From: Planctomycetia bacterium
Lineage (GTDB): Bacteria > Planctomycetota > Planctomycetia > Pirellulales > PNKZ01
Length of the DNA: 64,000 nt
Assembly (NCBI GenBank): GCA_021413845.1
Contig: JAIOPP010000075.1
Coordinates: forward strand, 62,001-126,000
Direction: 5' to 3'
Positions 18,591 to 28,501 of this stretch are shown here, one piece after another. The number at the start of each line of letters is the position of its first letter. The first letter of the stretch is position 1. Under the pieces are notes generated by a model that was not told where the DNA came from, did not search any database, and saw nothing but the letters and a program-made list of their open reading frames with translations. The position numbers and the translations under genes were made by a program.

Positions 18591-20213
18591 CTAGATGCCT
18601 CCGGCCGCATCGTAGCGATTGCGGAAGATCAGCATCATCAGCTTGAGCAGTAGCGCGAGAAAGATCGCTTGGAAGGCGAGATGGCCGAGAAAAATCGGCC
18701 AATCGGCAAGACGGCTTTCTTTAGTGAGCAAACTCATTTCCAGCGGTAGGCTAAAGGCCGCGCTGAAAGGGCTGATCGCCGTCAGAGCATGAAGCACTTG
18801 AGCGAGCACCGTCTCGGGGAAGAACGAGCGGCCGAAGTAATCGGCGGCAGGCCCCAGCAGGAACAAGCACGCGATCGATAAATAAGCGACCGTTAGGCTG
18901 ACGTTCGACTTCTGAAAACAAACCGAACAAAACAACGAGACGATGGAGGTGAACGCGCAGGTCGCCGCGACGAGCACGAACATCAGCGCAAACGTCGGAA
19001 GATTTCCGTAGTACTCCGGCACCATGAGGCATGCGAGCACGAGCGGCCACATGAGAAACATCGTCAGCACGGTCGAGATGCGAAGCCCACTGAAAAGTTT
19101 TCCCCAGAGAATCTGCCCGGGCGATAATGTCGTAACCAGAAGTAAGTCGAGCGTTCGGCGTTCGCGCTCGCTGGAAACGCTGCCGGCGGAAAAGACGGGG
19201 CCGACCAGCATGTTGAAGAGGAGCACGTAAGCGATGTACCATGGTGCCCAGGGGGGACGGAAATAGAGACAGGCTCCCATCATCGGCACGGCCAACAGCA
19301 GGCTGATCTGAATCACCAGCCGGAGCATCAACGTCCCTTGACTGAAAAGCTCGCTCCGAAGTTCCTTGTCGAGAACCGGGTTCACGCCGTCGGGCAGAAT
19401 GTCGATGCGCTTCGGCGGAGCGAACAACCGATCGGGAAATTCATCGCGCCGTAAAACGAGCCCGACCGCTTCACGTAGCTCTTGCTTTTCATCGACGATC
19501 TCGCGTCCTTCGCTGCCGATATCCGACGGATACCAAAGCCTGCGCGTGACGAGCGAGAACAAGAAATAAAGCAGGCCGGCAGTCGTCGGCGGAACGATGC
19601 AAATGAAGAGGATCAAGCGCGCTTCGGCGTTGCCTGTGCCGAACGTCAGCCACAGTAGCAGACCGCCGAGCGCTAGAGGCAAGACGACGAGATACGACGT
19701 TACGAGCGCCGCGGTCGTGCGCGCGAAGAAGGCGCTCGCCAGTAAGCTGATGAGCGAGAAGCACGCGATCGCGGCGACCAAGGTCGCGTAGGCCGCGGCG
19801 ACTTCATAGAACGACACCCCGCCGAGCGGCAGGCAGAGCATCACGATCGGCAGCGACGACACGATGAGCAAGAGCGACGGCGCAACCGAGGCCAACCATT
19901 TTCCCCACACGATTTGTGAGGGTCGCAAGGCCGAAGCCAGCAGCATTTCGTAGCTCTTTCGTTCCTTCTCGCCGGTCAATGCGCCGGCGGCGAAGGCGGG
20001 CGCCGTCAACGAAGCGAGCAAGAATTGAGCAATGAAAAACAAGTTGATCAGTTGCCGCGCGGCATACGGATTCGTCATGTCGATCTTGCGCTCGGCCGGC
20101 CACGCCGCGACGACGATCGCACCGAGCAGCAACACGAACGCCGTCTGCATCGCAAACGCCTTCGGCGAGCGCAAATGGGCGACGAGTTCGCGTTGAAGAA
20201 CGGGATTAGGCAT
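18591..20213 (-). CDS. ABC-2 type permease with two tandem halves
   Basis: The 540-residue protein is an ABC export-type permease with about twelve membrane helices. It is internally duplicated: the first half contains NPVLQRELVAHLRSP and GEKERKSYEMLLASALRPSQIVWGKW, the second NPVLDKELRSELFSQG and SERERRTLDLLLVTTLSPGQILWGKL, matching coupling segments. A single chain can thus supply both transmembrane parts. It lies 53 bases downstream of its likely ATPase, and after a large membrane partner, so the three genes form one operon. The substrate is unknown. Confidence 0.85.
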   Translation of the reverse strand: MPNPVLQRELVAHLRSPKAFAMQTAFVLLLGAIVVAAWPAERKIDMTNPYAARQLINLFFIAQFLLASLTAPAFAAGALTGEKERKSYEMLLASALRPSQIVWGKWLASVAPSLLLIVSSLPIVMLCLPLGGVSFYEVAAAYATLVAAIACFSLISLLASAFFARTTAALVTSYLVVLPLALGGLLLWLTFGTGNAEARLILFICIVPPTTAGLLYFLFSLVTRRLWYPSDIGSEGREIVDEKQELREAVGLVLRRDEFPDRLFAPPKRIDILPDGVNPVLDKELRSELFSQGTLMLRLVIQISLLLAVPMMGACLYFRPPWAPWYIAYVLLFNMLVGPVFSAGSVSSERERRTLDLLLVTTLSPGQILWGKLFSGLRISTVLTMFLMWPLVLACLMVPEYYGNLPTFALMFVLVAATCAFTSIVSLFCSVCFQKSNVSLTVAYLSIACLFLLGPAADYFGRSFFPETVLAQVLHALTAISPFSAAFSLPLEMSLLTKESRLADWPIFLGHLAFQAIFLALLLKLMMLIFRNRYDAAGGI

Positions 20214-20266
20214 AAGCGATTCTTAAGCAATGAGAGAAACGGCGACGTGCAAGAACACCGTTTCGC

Positions 20267-21193
20267 TTAGTTAACCGCTCCCTTCGTGACGAGCATGAAG
20301 ACATCTTCAAGGGTCGGTTCCAGGTCGGCGAAGGAGTGGAACCGCACCCCTTCGCGGGCAAACTCATCGACGATTTCCGCAAGCTCCGTTTCCGTCGCTC
20401 CGATTTCCAGCAGCGCGCGATTCCCTTCGACCCGTAGATCGACCAAGCCACGGCTACTGCGCAGAATCGCTTCGCCGCGCTCTTGGTTCGTCGCGAAACG
20501 AATCTCGACCCGCCGGTTGCGCTGAATCCGCCGATAGACGTCGTCGATCGGGCCGTGCAGCAAGAGCTTGCCGCGCTCGATGATGCCGATCGACGTGCAG
20601 CAGTCGGCGAGCTCGGTCAGGATGTGGCTTGCGATGAGAATCGTTTTTCCCATGCGCCGCAGTTCGCGCAACAGCGCCTTCACTTCGAGGCGCGCTCGAG
20701 GATCGAGACCGCTCGTCGGTTCGTCGAGGATGAGCACAGGGGGATCGTGAACGAGGGTCTTCGCGAGGCAAAGGCGCTGGGTCATGCCGCGCGACAGGCT
20801 GTTGACGTAGGCGTCGCGCTTACCGCCGATGTCGAGCAGTTCCATGACGTCGTTGATGATCCGCTTTCGGTCGACGGCGGGAATCTGGTACGCCGCGGCG
20901 AAGAAGTCGAGGAATTCCCAGACCTTCATCCCATCGTAAACGCCGAACACGTCGGGCATGTAGCCGATGTTGCGGCGAACTTCCATGGGCTGCTTGGCGA
21001 CATCGAAGCCCGCGACTTGCCCTGCGCCGGAGGTCGCGCGCAGCAGCGTGACGAGGAAACGGATCGTCGTGCTCTTTCCAGCGCCGTTCGGACCGATGAA
21101 ACCGAACAACTCTCCCGGCTCGATCTTGATGTTCAAGTCGTCGACCGCTTCGAAGTCGCCGTAGCGTTTCGTGAAGTTATGGAGTTCGATCAT
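20267..21193 (-). CDS. ABC transporter ATP-binding protein
   Basis: This 308-residue ATPase has Walker A GPNGAGKSTT, the Q-loop, an ABC signature of the form LSRGMTQRL, Walker B LILDEPTSGLD and a switch His in IASHIL, so it should be active. A C-terminal extension of about 90 residues (RRIQRNRRVEIRFATNQ onward) is typical of ABC-2 drug or polysaccharide-type exporters. It follows the 802-residue membrane gene by 36 bases and precedes the duplicated permease by 53, which makes a three-gene export operon. Confidence 0.92.
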   Translation of the reverse strand: MIELHNFTKRYGDFEAVDDLNIKIEPGELFGFIGPNGAGKSTTIRFLVTLLRATSGAGQVAGFDVAKQPMEVRRNIGYMPDVFGVYDGMKVWEFLDFFAAAYQIPAVDRKRIINDVMELLDIGGKRDAYVNSLSRGMTQRLCLAKTLVHDPPVLILDEPTSGLDPRARLEVKALLRELRRMGKTILIASHILTELADCCTSIGIIERGKLLLHGPIDDVYRRIQRNRRVEIRFATNQERGEAILRSSRGLVDLRVEGNRALLEIGATETELAEIVDEFAREGVRFHSFADLEPTLEDVFMLVTKGAVN

Positions 21194-21229
21194 GATCGGA
21201 ATATCGTCGAATGAGGTTTGCGACGCGAG

Positions 21230-23638
21230 CTAAGGCGCATCGGTTTCTTCCGGCGGACGGGGAACAGGAATGTTTCCGTCGCGGCGACGGACGAGCGAAG
21301 CATATTGCAGGTGTGCGGCGACGAGCGTCGTGCGGCGCTGTTGCGAAGGGGCGGGGGCGAGCGTCAGGCCGGCGACCGGCTGCGTCGACCAAGCGATCAG
21401 CCGGAGAGAGTCTCCATTGATCAGTTGCAACGCGTCGACCAGTTGTTCTCGCGCGGTCATTGCGACGACGTTTTTCTTTTCTTCCGTGCCGGTATGCCGT
21501 TCGATCTCGATGCTCGCATGCGGTGCCAACGTGTCGGCACGTCCGGTAAACGAACCGAAAAGCCGCACCTCTTCCAGCGTGAGCTCGGTGTTGTTCGTCA
21601 GCTTGGCGCGGTCGGGCGATAGAAGCTCGAACTTGAATGTTCCCAGGTCGAGCATTTGCTCGGCTCTGTACATCGAGGTGCTGTTCGACTCGACGACGAA
21701 GTCTTCGAGCTTAATTTTGGCTTGCGACGCGTCGTTGCTAGGATCGAGACGCGACAACCGCAACACGCCTTCCGGCCCGACGTTCGGCGTATCGGCGGCG
21801 GCGAATGGTAAGATGATCGTCGTGGGCTCGGCGGACGCGAGCGAATAATCGGTGCCGAGCGAGTTGTACACGGCACCGAAACGGCTCACGTGTGCTCGGG
21901 CATAAACGGGCTGTAGCTCCACGACGGCGATCTCGCTCATCGAGCGCGCGAAGCCGATATCGAGCTCCGCGATCCGGACTACGGCAGCCGCGAACAAGAG
22001 CGAGATGACAGGCGCGGCGAACCAGGCCCATTCGATTCGGCCGAGCAGATAAAACAGCAATCCATTCAGCGGCACGAGTACGATCAAGTAGACGCCGATG
22101 ATCGTGACGACGATTCCGACCGAAGGAATGACGATTCCCGCTTCTTCCTGAAGTAATCTTCGGGCCGCGGTTACGGCCGCGCCGTCGTCGCGCCAGGCCG
22201 CGTTGCCCGGACCGACCCAGGTACGCGATGCCGTCGAAGGGCCTGTGAAGGCGTCGCGCACGGCGTAGCGCACATCGCTGATTTCGCGTGGATCGTACCA
22301 AGAGGTGGTTTGTTTTTGTTGCCAAACGGGACGCTGCACCTTACGGTTATGAGCGATGTCGTCGACCCAGGCGCGCGGCGATCGCCCCAAGAGACAACCA
22401 TTCACGAAGCCGTCGAACGAGGGCCACTCGGTAAGCTCTCGCTGCGTGAGTCGAAACGCCGTGACGATGATCCGGCCGCGACCGATCTCGCGTTCGACGA
22501 CCAGCGGCGCGGAACCATCGTCGACCCCCAACAACGTGCGACCGTGCTCCGCGACTGCCAGTTGCACTCCGCGCCAAGGGCGTGTGCGTGCCGGTTGGAC
22601 GGCATCGATCGTCCACTCGTTCAACGGCGCGAGTGCCGTGGCATCGAGCTCCTTCGTGCCCGTCGATCTCGCGGGGAGATACGGTCCCAAAAAAGAGCGG
22701 CTAAGCGTTTCGAGCGAGTCGGGACCGGCGACGATCATCCGGCCGCCCCAATGCAGCCAATCTACGAGGGCGCGGCGTTGTTCGTCGCTAAGAAGTTCGG
22801 GATCGTAACCGTCCCACAGCAGGCAAGCCGTGGTGGTCCAGCCGGAGAAGTGCGAAGCGAGCGGCGCACGGCGCAGATCGTCGGCTAGGACGAAGCGATA
22901 GTGCGCGTATTGCTCGATGGGAAGTAGATCGTCGGCCGGGGTCGCGAGGATGAGCTGTAGTCGTCCTAAGAAGCGATAGTCGGTCGGACGCGCGGCGAGC
23001 ACGACGAAGAGCGATTGATGGTGGCGCAGCGTGAACGTAGGCTTGCGCGTCTGAAAATCGATGGGGGATGCGCCGTCGGAGGAAAGTTCGAGTTGAAGAC
23101 CCGCGGCCCGCAACGAACTCTCGGTTTGCCCTACGCTTGCCCTTGTCCCGTTTGCGAAATGCGCATCGTCTGCGTAGACCCGATCGTAGATGTTGGGAGT
23201 GAAGATCCACTGTTCGGCGATTCGGACATCGCCGGTCGGAAACAGGACCGGGCGAACGACGTCGAGCCGCCGGCGTTGCGGAGCGAGCCGAAGTTGTTCG
23301 CCTTGCATTCCGGTCAGCTCGGAGGTGAGCACGCCGCGATAATCGGCTTTGGTCGATTCTCCTTCGACCCAGAGCGAGGTCCAATGTCCCGGCTTAATGA
23401 AAAGGTTTTGCCGCTCCCAACTTCCGGGAAGAGAAATGGTATGCGGAAGATCGAGCGGAGGCTTCGGTTGCTCTTTCTTCGCAGCCGCGCTTGCCGAGTC
23501 GTTGGAATCCGCTGCCGGACGAATCGCTGGGGATCGGCTTGCGGTATCGACTTTCCAGGGCTGCCGATAAGCAACGGCGATTAGCGCCGCAGCGATCAGG
23601 GCAAGAATAATGAAGCGGCGACGTGATGGGCTCCCCAT
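21230..23638 (-). CDS. Large membrane protein of the ABC export operon, unknown function
   Basis: The 802-residue protein has an N-terminal membrane anchor (RFIILALIAAALIAVAY), a long extracytoplasmic region (about residues 60-500) and two closely spaced helices (about 500-560: GIVVTIIGVYLIVLVPLNGL and WAWFAAPVISLLFAAAVVRI), then a second large domain. The middle contains a segment (LLWDGYDPELLSDEQ, WLHWGGRMIVAGPDS) resembling the amidotransferase-like fold seen in ABC-associated Gld-type or DUF4350 proteins, but I do not recognise a catalytic set. Position in front of the ATPase and permease, and the overall layout, suggest it is the extracytoplasmic partner of the exporter. Confidence 0.72.
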   Translation of the reverse strand: MGSPSRRRFIILALIAAALIAVAYRQPWKVDTASRSPAIRPAADSNDSASAAAKKEQPKPPLDLPHTISLPGSWERQNLFIKPGHWTSLWVEGESTKADYRGVLTSELTGMQGEQLRLAPQRRRLDVVRPVLFPTGDVRIAEQWIFTPNIYDRVYADDAHFANGTRASVGQTESSLRAAGLQLELSSDGASPIDFQTRKPTFTLRHHQSLFVVLAARPTDYRFLGRLQLILATPADDLLPIEQYAHYRFVLADDLRRAPLASHFSGWTTTACLLWDGYDPELLSDEQRRALVDWLHWGGRMIVAGPDSLETLSRSFLGPYLPARSTGTKELDATALAPLNEWTIDAVQPARTRPWRGVQLAVAEHGRTLLGVDDGSAPLVVEREIGRGRIIVTAFRLTQRELTEWPSFDGFVNGCLLGRSPRAWVDDIAHNRKVQRPVWQQKQTTSWYDPREISDVRYAVRDAFTGPSTASRTWVGPGNAAWRDDGAAVTAARRLLQEEAGIVIPSVGIVVTIIGVYLIVLVPLNGLLFYLLGRIEWAWFAAPVISLLFAAAVVRIAELDIGFARSMSEIAVVELQPVYARAHVSRFGAVYNSLGTDYSLASAEPTTIILPFAAADTPNVGPEGVLRLSRLDPSNDASQAKIKLEDFVVESNSTSMYRAEQMLDLGTFKFELLSPDRAKLTNNTELTLEEVRLFGSFTGRADTLAPHASIEIERHTGTEEKKNVVAMTAREQLVDALQLINGDSLRLIAWSTQPVAGLTLAPAPSQQRRTTLVAAHLQYASLVRRRDGNIPVPRPPEETDAP

Positions 23639-23687
23639 ACCCAGTTAGTGTACGGGTGGGGGACGAGCGGAGCAAAGCGCCGAGTTA

Positions 23688-24902
23688 TCAGACGAGCATC
23701 GGATCCAACTGATTGATCGGACGCGCTCGTTGGATGTCTAAGAACGGCCTGACGTCGACGCCGTTGACCGAGACGATATCGATGTCCGGATAGAGGGCGA
23801 GATCGATTTCCTCTTCCGTCGGGTTCGCGAACCGTTCGCCGGTCGGAGTGCGCATGCACTGCACTTTCGGGCTCACCGGTTGGCGCGGATTAAAGTCGAC
23901 CACGACCGCTTCGATGCCGTTGGAAAGCGAAACGGTTTGGCCGATCGGGAACGGCGGAATCACTTCGTAAAACGCTTGCTCGACCAGCGGATCGAACGCC
24001 CCGCGGCAGACCGTGCGCATTTCGTGCAGCACTTGGACCGACGGTTTCGCGTCGCTATAGATCCGCTTGCTGGTCGCGGCGTCGTAGATGTCGGCCATCG
24101 TCGCGATGCGGCAGAAGATCGGAACTTGCCGACCGACCATCGGCGGAAGCTTTTCGCCCGTCCGCTGATCGACTCGCTCGGGGTAGCCCTTGCCGTCCCA
24201 GCGTTGATGATGATGCAACACGACTTGCGCCGCGGCCGGAGGGGCCTGACCATGCAGCATTTCATAGCCGACGGTCGGATGCGACTTCATGATTTCGTAT
24301 TCTTCCGCCGTCAATCTGCCGGGCTTGTTCAAAATTTCGGAAGGAATGCGCATCTTGCCGATGTCGTGGAGCAAGCAGCCGAGGCCGAGATGGCGTAAAT
24401 CTTTGGCGTCGCGCGGCTGGAGCAGGCTTCGTTCTTGGATGAGGTAGCGTTCGAGTCGCATCCCGACGAGCAACGCCACGTAGCAGACGTTCGTCGAATG
24501 GCTCATCAGGTAGTTGTCGAAGGCGTCGAGCTTCTGCAGCATCACGCTGCCGAACGTGCTGTTCTTGAGAAAATGGAACAGGCCCGAGATCGAGCTTTGG
24601 AAATGCGAGAGGTCGATTTCGACGACCGCATTCCGCATCACTCCTTCGAAGTTCTTACGGACCTGGCAATAGAGCTGACGTTGCTGTTCGCAAAGCTCTT
24701 CGTCGATCACGTTTTCGAGAAATTCGAGATCGCGGCAGCGGACCCAAACCTCGTGGATGCCGAGTTGCTTGAGCCGGGGCTTCAAGTCGAGCGGGATTTC
24801 GATGTCGCGTTGCAGTAAATAACGATGCGGCGACGTCGGCAGCGGTATCGGCCGCGCCAAGATCATGCCTGCTTCGATATTTTCGACCGCTACGCGTAAC
24901 AT
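23688..24902 (-). CDS. HD-GYP domain protein (cyclic di-GMP phosphodiesterase type)
   Basis: The 404-residue protein from ATG 24902 has an N-terminal helical segment (residues 1-140) followed by an HD-GYP domain: the HD pair in CLLHDIGKM and the GYP motif in HHHQRWDGKGYP. Other metal-binding residues (KSHPTVGYEML) are in place, so hydrolysis of cyclic di-GMP is plausible. The C-terminus adds about 80 residues of beta type, perhaps a PilZ-like or other regulatory module, not recognised. Upstream starts exist at 24932 and 24953; the MLRVAVENIEAG start seems most natural. It lies 49 bases upstream of the 802-residue gene and could be the first gene of that operon. Confidence 0.85.
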   Translation of the reverse strand: MLRVAVENIEAGMILARPIPLPTSPHRYLLQRDIEIPLDLKPRLKQLGIHEVWVRCRDLEFLENVIDEELCEQQRQLYCQVRKNFEGVMRNAVVEIDLSHFQSSISGLFHFLKNSTFGSVMLQKLDAFDNYLMSHSTNVCYVALLVGMRLERYLIQERSLLQPRDAKDLRHLGLGCLLHDIGKMRIPSEILNKPGRLTAEEYEIMKSHPTVGYEMLHGQAPPAAAQVVLHHHQRWDGKGYPERVDQRTGEKLPPMVGRQVPIFCRIATMADIYDAATSKRIYSDAKPSVQVLHEMRTVCRGAFDPLVEQAFYEVIPPFPIGQTVSLSNGIEAVVVDFNPRQPVSPKVQCMRTPTGERFANPTEEEIDLALYPDIDIVSVNGVDVRPFLDIQRARPINQLDPMLV

Positions 24903-25179
24903 AATCGCCGGCGCATAAAAGTGCGCATCCATTGCCGAATGCCCCGCCTCCATGCATTCAACCCGAGCAAACCTAGCTCATATTCGTAAGGCTGACGGCG
25001 GTGCAAGCCGGAACGGAAAGAAAATCGACCCTTTCGACTAGCCTTTAAGGCGTTGATAAGGCGCGTGGTGCGGGTTGTAGCGGTCGCGCAGCCGATTTTC
25101 GTTAGCGCACGGTTTCCGATCGATGCACTTTCACCGATCCGACGCCGGCCGATCGCGATCTCTCTACGCGCTGTGGCGA

Positions 25180-25488
25180 CTAGGCCGGTTCTAGAACCTG
25201 CAGCTTCGTGCCGAGCACGAGCTTTTTCACGTTTTCGCGGTAAGCGAGCATGTGCGGAGCGCCGATATGCGCTTCCAAAGCGGGTAAATCGCGCCATTTC
25301 TCGACGACCGTTACCACGTTCGGCCGGAGCGGGATCTGCGCACCCAGGGAAGTCTTGAGGTCGACCGCCGGGCCGTATTCGATACAACCGTCTTCCGCAT
25401 GCACGAGCGGCATCAGGGCATGAAACGCGGCCAGAAACGCATCGCGAGCGTCCACGGCGAGCTCGATCGTGGCAAGAACATGGATCAC
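25180..25488 (-). CDS. Antibiotic-biosynthesis-monooxygenase-type (ABM) small protein
   Basis: The 102-residue protein has the ferredoxin-like ABM fold: IHVLATIELAVD as the first strand, a helix (FLAAFHALMPLV), an EDGCIEYG turn and a second repeat ending with VVEKWRDLPALEAHIGAPHM. Members are dimeric quinol or aromatic monooxygenases that often need no cofactor, or heme-degrading enzymes; the substrate cannot be told. It lies alone between two hairpin or gap regions. Confidence 0.8.
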   Translation of the reverse strand: MIHVLATIELAVDARDAFLAAFHALMPLVHAEDGCIEYGPAVDLKTSLGAQIPLRPNVVTVVEKWRDLPALEAHIGAPHMLAYRENVKKLVLGTKLQVLEPA

Positions 25489-25548
25489 GAGGAAAACCCG
25501 GAGTGAAATTGGAAAGGGGAAGGCAAAAATGCCAAACGATCGAACAAG

Positions 25549-25585
25549 GCCGGCGTTCGGTGCTGCGGTCGCACCGAACGCCGGC
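25549..25585. terminator. Terminator-like hairpin downstream of the FKBP gene
   Basis: A perfect 15-bp inverted repeat (arms 25549-25563 and 25571-25585, GC-rich, 7-base loop) lies 37 bases after the FKBP stop codon on the minus strand and in front of the ABM gene. A T-run is found about 20 bases further along the minus strand, not directly after the stem, so Rho-independent action is likely but not textbook. Confidence 0.55.
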
Positions 25586-25621
25586 TGTTAGCTCATCGAG
25601 TCTTCAGCAGACGATCGACCG

Positions 25622-26356
25622 TTACTTGCCGGCTTCCACGGCGATGAGTTCGATCTCGAACGTCAGGAGGGCGTTCGGGCCGATGCTGCCGTCCGGTGTG
25701 CCGCGGAGTCCGTAAGCGCGACTGCCGGGGATGTAGATCTCCCACTTATCGCCGACCTTCATCTTTTGCAGGATCTCGGTCCAGCCTGGGATCACGCCGT
25801 TGACGGGGAACGTAGCGGGTTGGCCTCGCTCGTACGAGCTATCGAACACTTTGCCGTCGAGCAGCGTTCCCTTGTAGTGCGTGGTTACGGTGTCGGTCAG
25901 CTTGGGCGTGGCGCCGGTCCCTTCCTTGACGACCTTATATTGCACGCCGCTTTCGAGCGTCTTGACCCCTTCTTTCTTCCCGTTGGCGGCTAAGAATGCG
26001 GCGCCTTCCGCGTTGTTCTTCTCGCTTTGTTCTTTGAGTTGAGCGTTTTCCTTCAGTTGTTGCGCTTCGCTGAACTCTTTGATCACGGCTTGCATCTCGG
26101 CATCGCTCAAGGCCGACTTCGCCCCGGCGAGGCCGTCTTTCAGGCCGGCGGTGAACGTTGCCATGTCGATTTCCATCTTATCCTTCGCCATCTGCTTGCC
26201 CATGTTCTGGCCGATGATATAGCTGACCTTCGACTTAAGATCGGGCAATTGCGGAGCGGTGCTCGCGGGAGCGGCCGGCTCTTGAGCCAAGACGAGAACT
26301 GCGGTCGAGCCGATCAACGCCAAACATGCGACGGCGACCGTATGGATACGTTTCAT
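25622..26356 (-). CDS. FKBP-type peptidyl-prolyl isomerase, exported
   Basis: The 244-residue protein has a signal peptide (KRIHTVAVACLALIGSTAVL) and no lipobox. An N-terminal helical domain (residues 40-140, SYIIGQNMGKQM, like the FkpA/Mip dimerisation arm) precedes the FKBP domain, which has the active-site pieces FDSSYERG and GWTEILQKMKVGDKW. It should catalyse proline isomerisation during folding of secreted proteins. Start ATG 26356 is used; the earlier open frame is Arg-rich. A hairpin lies after the stop. Confidence 0.92.
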   Translation of the reverse strand: MKRIHTVAVACLALIGSTAVLVLAQEPAAPASTAPQLPDLKSKVSYIIGQNMGKQMAKDKMEIDMATFTAGLKDGLAGAKSALSDAEMQAVIKEFSEAQQLKENAQLKEQSEKNNAEGAAFLAANGKKEGVKTLESGVQYKVVKEGTGATPKLTDTVTTHYKGTLLDGKVFDSSYERGQPATFPVNGVIPGWTEILQKMKVGDKWEIYIPGSRAYGLRGTPDGSIGPNALLTFEIELIAVEAGK

Positions 26357-26633
26357 GACGGAACCTTTCGGTGGGACGAAAACGAGGGGGCGCGCGGAAA
26401 CGAATAAAGCGGCCGCTACTCGCCGTGCGCGTCGAGCCGCAACCAAGCGGGATATTCTATAAGCCGGGAAACGCCGAACCTAGGGGGAAATCACTTGGCA
26501 ATCGGGAGCCCGGCAAAACGGACTTGGGCAGACAATTACAAGACGGTATGCCCACAAGGCACTCCCGCTCCGCCTCGTTTGTAGTTGCCGGACAATTAAA
26601 ATGCCGGCGTAGCGGCGCGCATTGAACGGCGAA

Positions 26634-28192
26634 TTACTTGATTCCCGCGCGCAGCTCCGTGATCTCGATCGCTTTCAACATCCCGCGCGCTTTATTGAGC
26701 GTTTCTTGGTACTCGCTCGCGGGCACGCTATCGGCCACGATCCCCGCTCCGGCCTGCACATAAGCGTTCGTGCCTTGCACGACACACGTACGCAGTGCGA
26801 TGCAGGTGTCCATATTGCCGTTAAAGTCGACGTAGCCCACGGCTCCCGCGTAAGGGCCCCGGCGATGCGGTTCGAGTTGATCGATGATCTGCATGGCCCG
26901 CACCTTCGGCGCGCCGCTCACCGTGCCGGCCGGCAAGCAAGCCTTCAGCGCATCGAACGAATCGCGTCCCGGCGTGAGCTTGCCGGTGACGTTCGAGGTG
27001 ATGTGCATCACATGGCTGTAGCGTTCGATCACCATGACGTCGCTTAGTTCGACGGAGCCGTATTGTGCGACCCGCCCCACGTCATTGCGTCCGAGATCGA
27101 CGAGCATCACATGCTCGGCGATCTCCTTAGGATCGGCTAATAATTCTTCGGCCAAACGGCGGTCTTCGGCTTCGTCATGCCCGCGAGGTCGCGTACCGGC
27201 CAGCGGGCGGACCGTAACCAGACCCTCGACGACGCGCACCATGATTTCCGGCGAGCTGCCGACGAGCGTCACTTCGGGCAACCGCAGGTAAAACATGAAC
27301 GGGCTCGGGTTCACGACCCGCAGCGTGCGATAAAGCTCGAAAGCCGGCGCGGTGAGCGTCGTCGCAAGCCGTTGGCTAAGCACGACCTGAAAAATGTCGC
27401 CTGCCCGAATGTATTCTTGACACTTCTCGACGGCCGCCTCGAAGCCTTGTTGCGTGAAGTTCGAAGTGTACGGCAGTTGCGGCAGCCCGCCGACTTCGAT
27501 CTCGGCCGGCCGGAGATCGCCGGCGGCATGCATCAATAGTTCCGTCAGATCTTCGACGCCCCGGCGCGCTTCATCGTAAGCGGCCTCGAGGTCGACCTTG
27601 CCGGGCGCAATTTCCGTAGCGGCCGAGTTCAACACGATCGCCGCCGGCTTATCGACCTTCGCCAGCGCAATGACCGTCATCGTTTTGTCGACGTTGTCGA
27701 ACACCACCATCCGATCGAAGAAGGCGAAGCTCAAGTCGGGCAGATGCCGATCGTCGGTCGGAGCGTTCGGCAAGTTCTCGACGTAGCGGACGGTGTCGTA
27801 ACCGGCGTACCCGATCGCTCCGCCGGTGAAGGGGGAAGCTCCGGCAAGACGGCCGAACGAAGCGCATCGACGCGCGATTTCAACTCGGCTAGAGGATCGT
27901 CGCAGGTAAATTCCGTAACGAGCGGCCCGCCGCGTGTGTAGTCGGTCACGCGGACTTGCTTGCCGAATGCTTCCAGCAACAGAAACGGCCCGGAAGTGAG
28001 AAAGCTGTAGCGGCCCACCTTCTCGCCGCCGACGACGCTCTCGAACAGGCAAGCGCAGGGCCCGAAATTGATTCGATGAAACGCACTTACCGGCGTCAGC
28101 GAGTCGCTCAGCAGCTTGCGATAGACCGGTACGAGATGGACTCCCTCCGCCAAGGTGCGGAAGCGGTCGAGCGCGGGCTTGCAATGGATCAC
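26634..28192 (-). pseudogene. trpE: Anthranilate synthase component I (TrpE) with an apparent one-base frameshift
   Basis: TrpE makes anthranilate from chorismate, the first step of tryptophan synthesis. The N-terminal part (28192 to about 27838; GTG start) reads [16 protein letters not shown], the regulatory segment, and [14 protein letters not shown]. The C-terminal chorismate-binding part continues in another frame with [36 protein letters not shown] and YVQAGAGIV and ends at 26634. Both halves are full and intact, and they join at a run of five C on the minus strand (27831-27835), where one extra C would restore an LPP-FTGG junction. This may be a sequencing deletion or a true mutation. 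No trpG is adjacent. Confidence 0.88.
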
Positions 28193-28501
28193 GGCGGAGA
28201 CTCTCGCGGGGGTTTGGCAATCAGCTTAATCGCTCGTCGCCGGGCGGACAACCGGCCGCGGCGTATCTTGCCGTGCCGCTTAGAGTTGCGGCACGGCTCG
28301 GGCCGACGGCTGCAATTGACACCCCCGGCCTCACTGCTAGAATTTTCGAGCGGTCGGGCTCTTTCTTCGTGCTACCGATGACAAGCGTCGTCGTGGCGAG
28401 GTTCGTCCGCCCGTGAGTTCCGACGTAAGTCGTGTGCTCATCGACCGTTGTTTGCCGCAGCTTGGTCTCTGACTCCCAAACCCTGACTCCCGACCCCTGC
28501 C
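28193..28501. other. Intergenic region between trpE and mcsA with hairpin and repeat tract
   Basis: This region holds a 10-bp GC-rich hairpin (arms 28270-28279 and 28288-28297, 8-base loop) upstream of trpE on the minus strand and, right before mcsA, a CTGACTCCC/CCGACCCCT tract at 28466-28500 of the dispersed family seen near pyrC and hisC. No trp leader peptide or attenuator was found. The hairpin has no U-tract. Confidence 0.5.

Noticed and set aside
27831-27835. Programmed -1 frameshift in trpE
   Set aside because: The C-run does not form a standard slippery heptamer and no regulatory frameshift of trpE is known to me; an error or mutation is simpler.
28270-28297. trp attenuator hairpin
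   Set aside because: No leader peptide with Trp codons, no competing hairpin and no U-tract.
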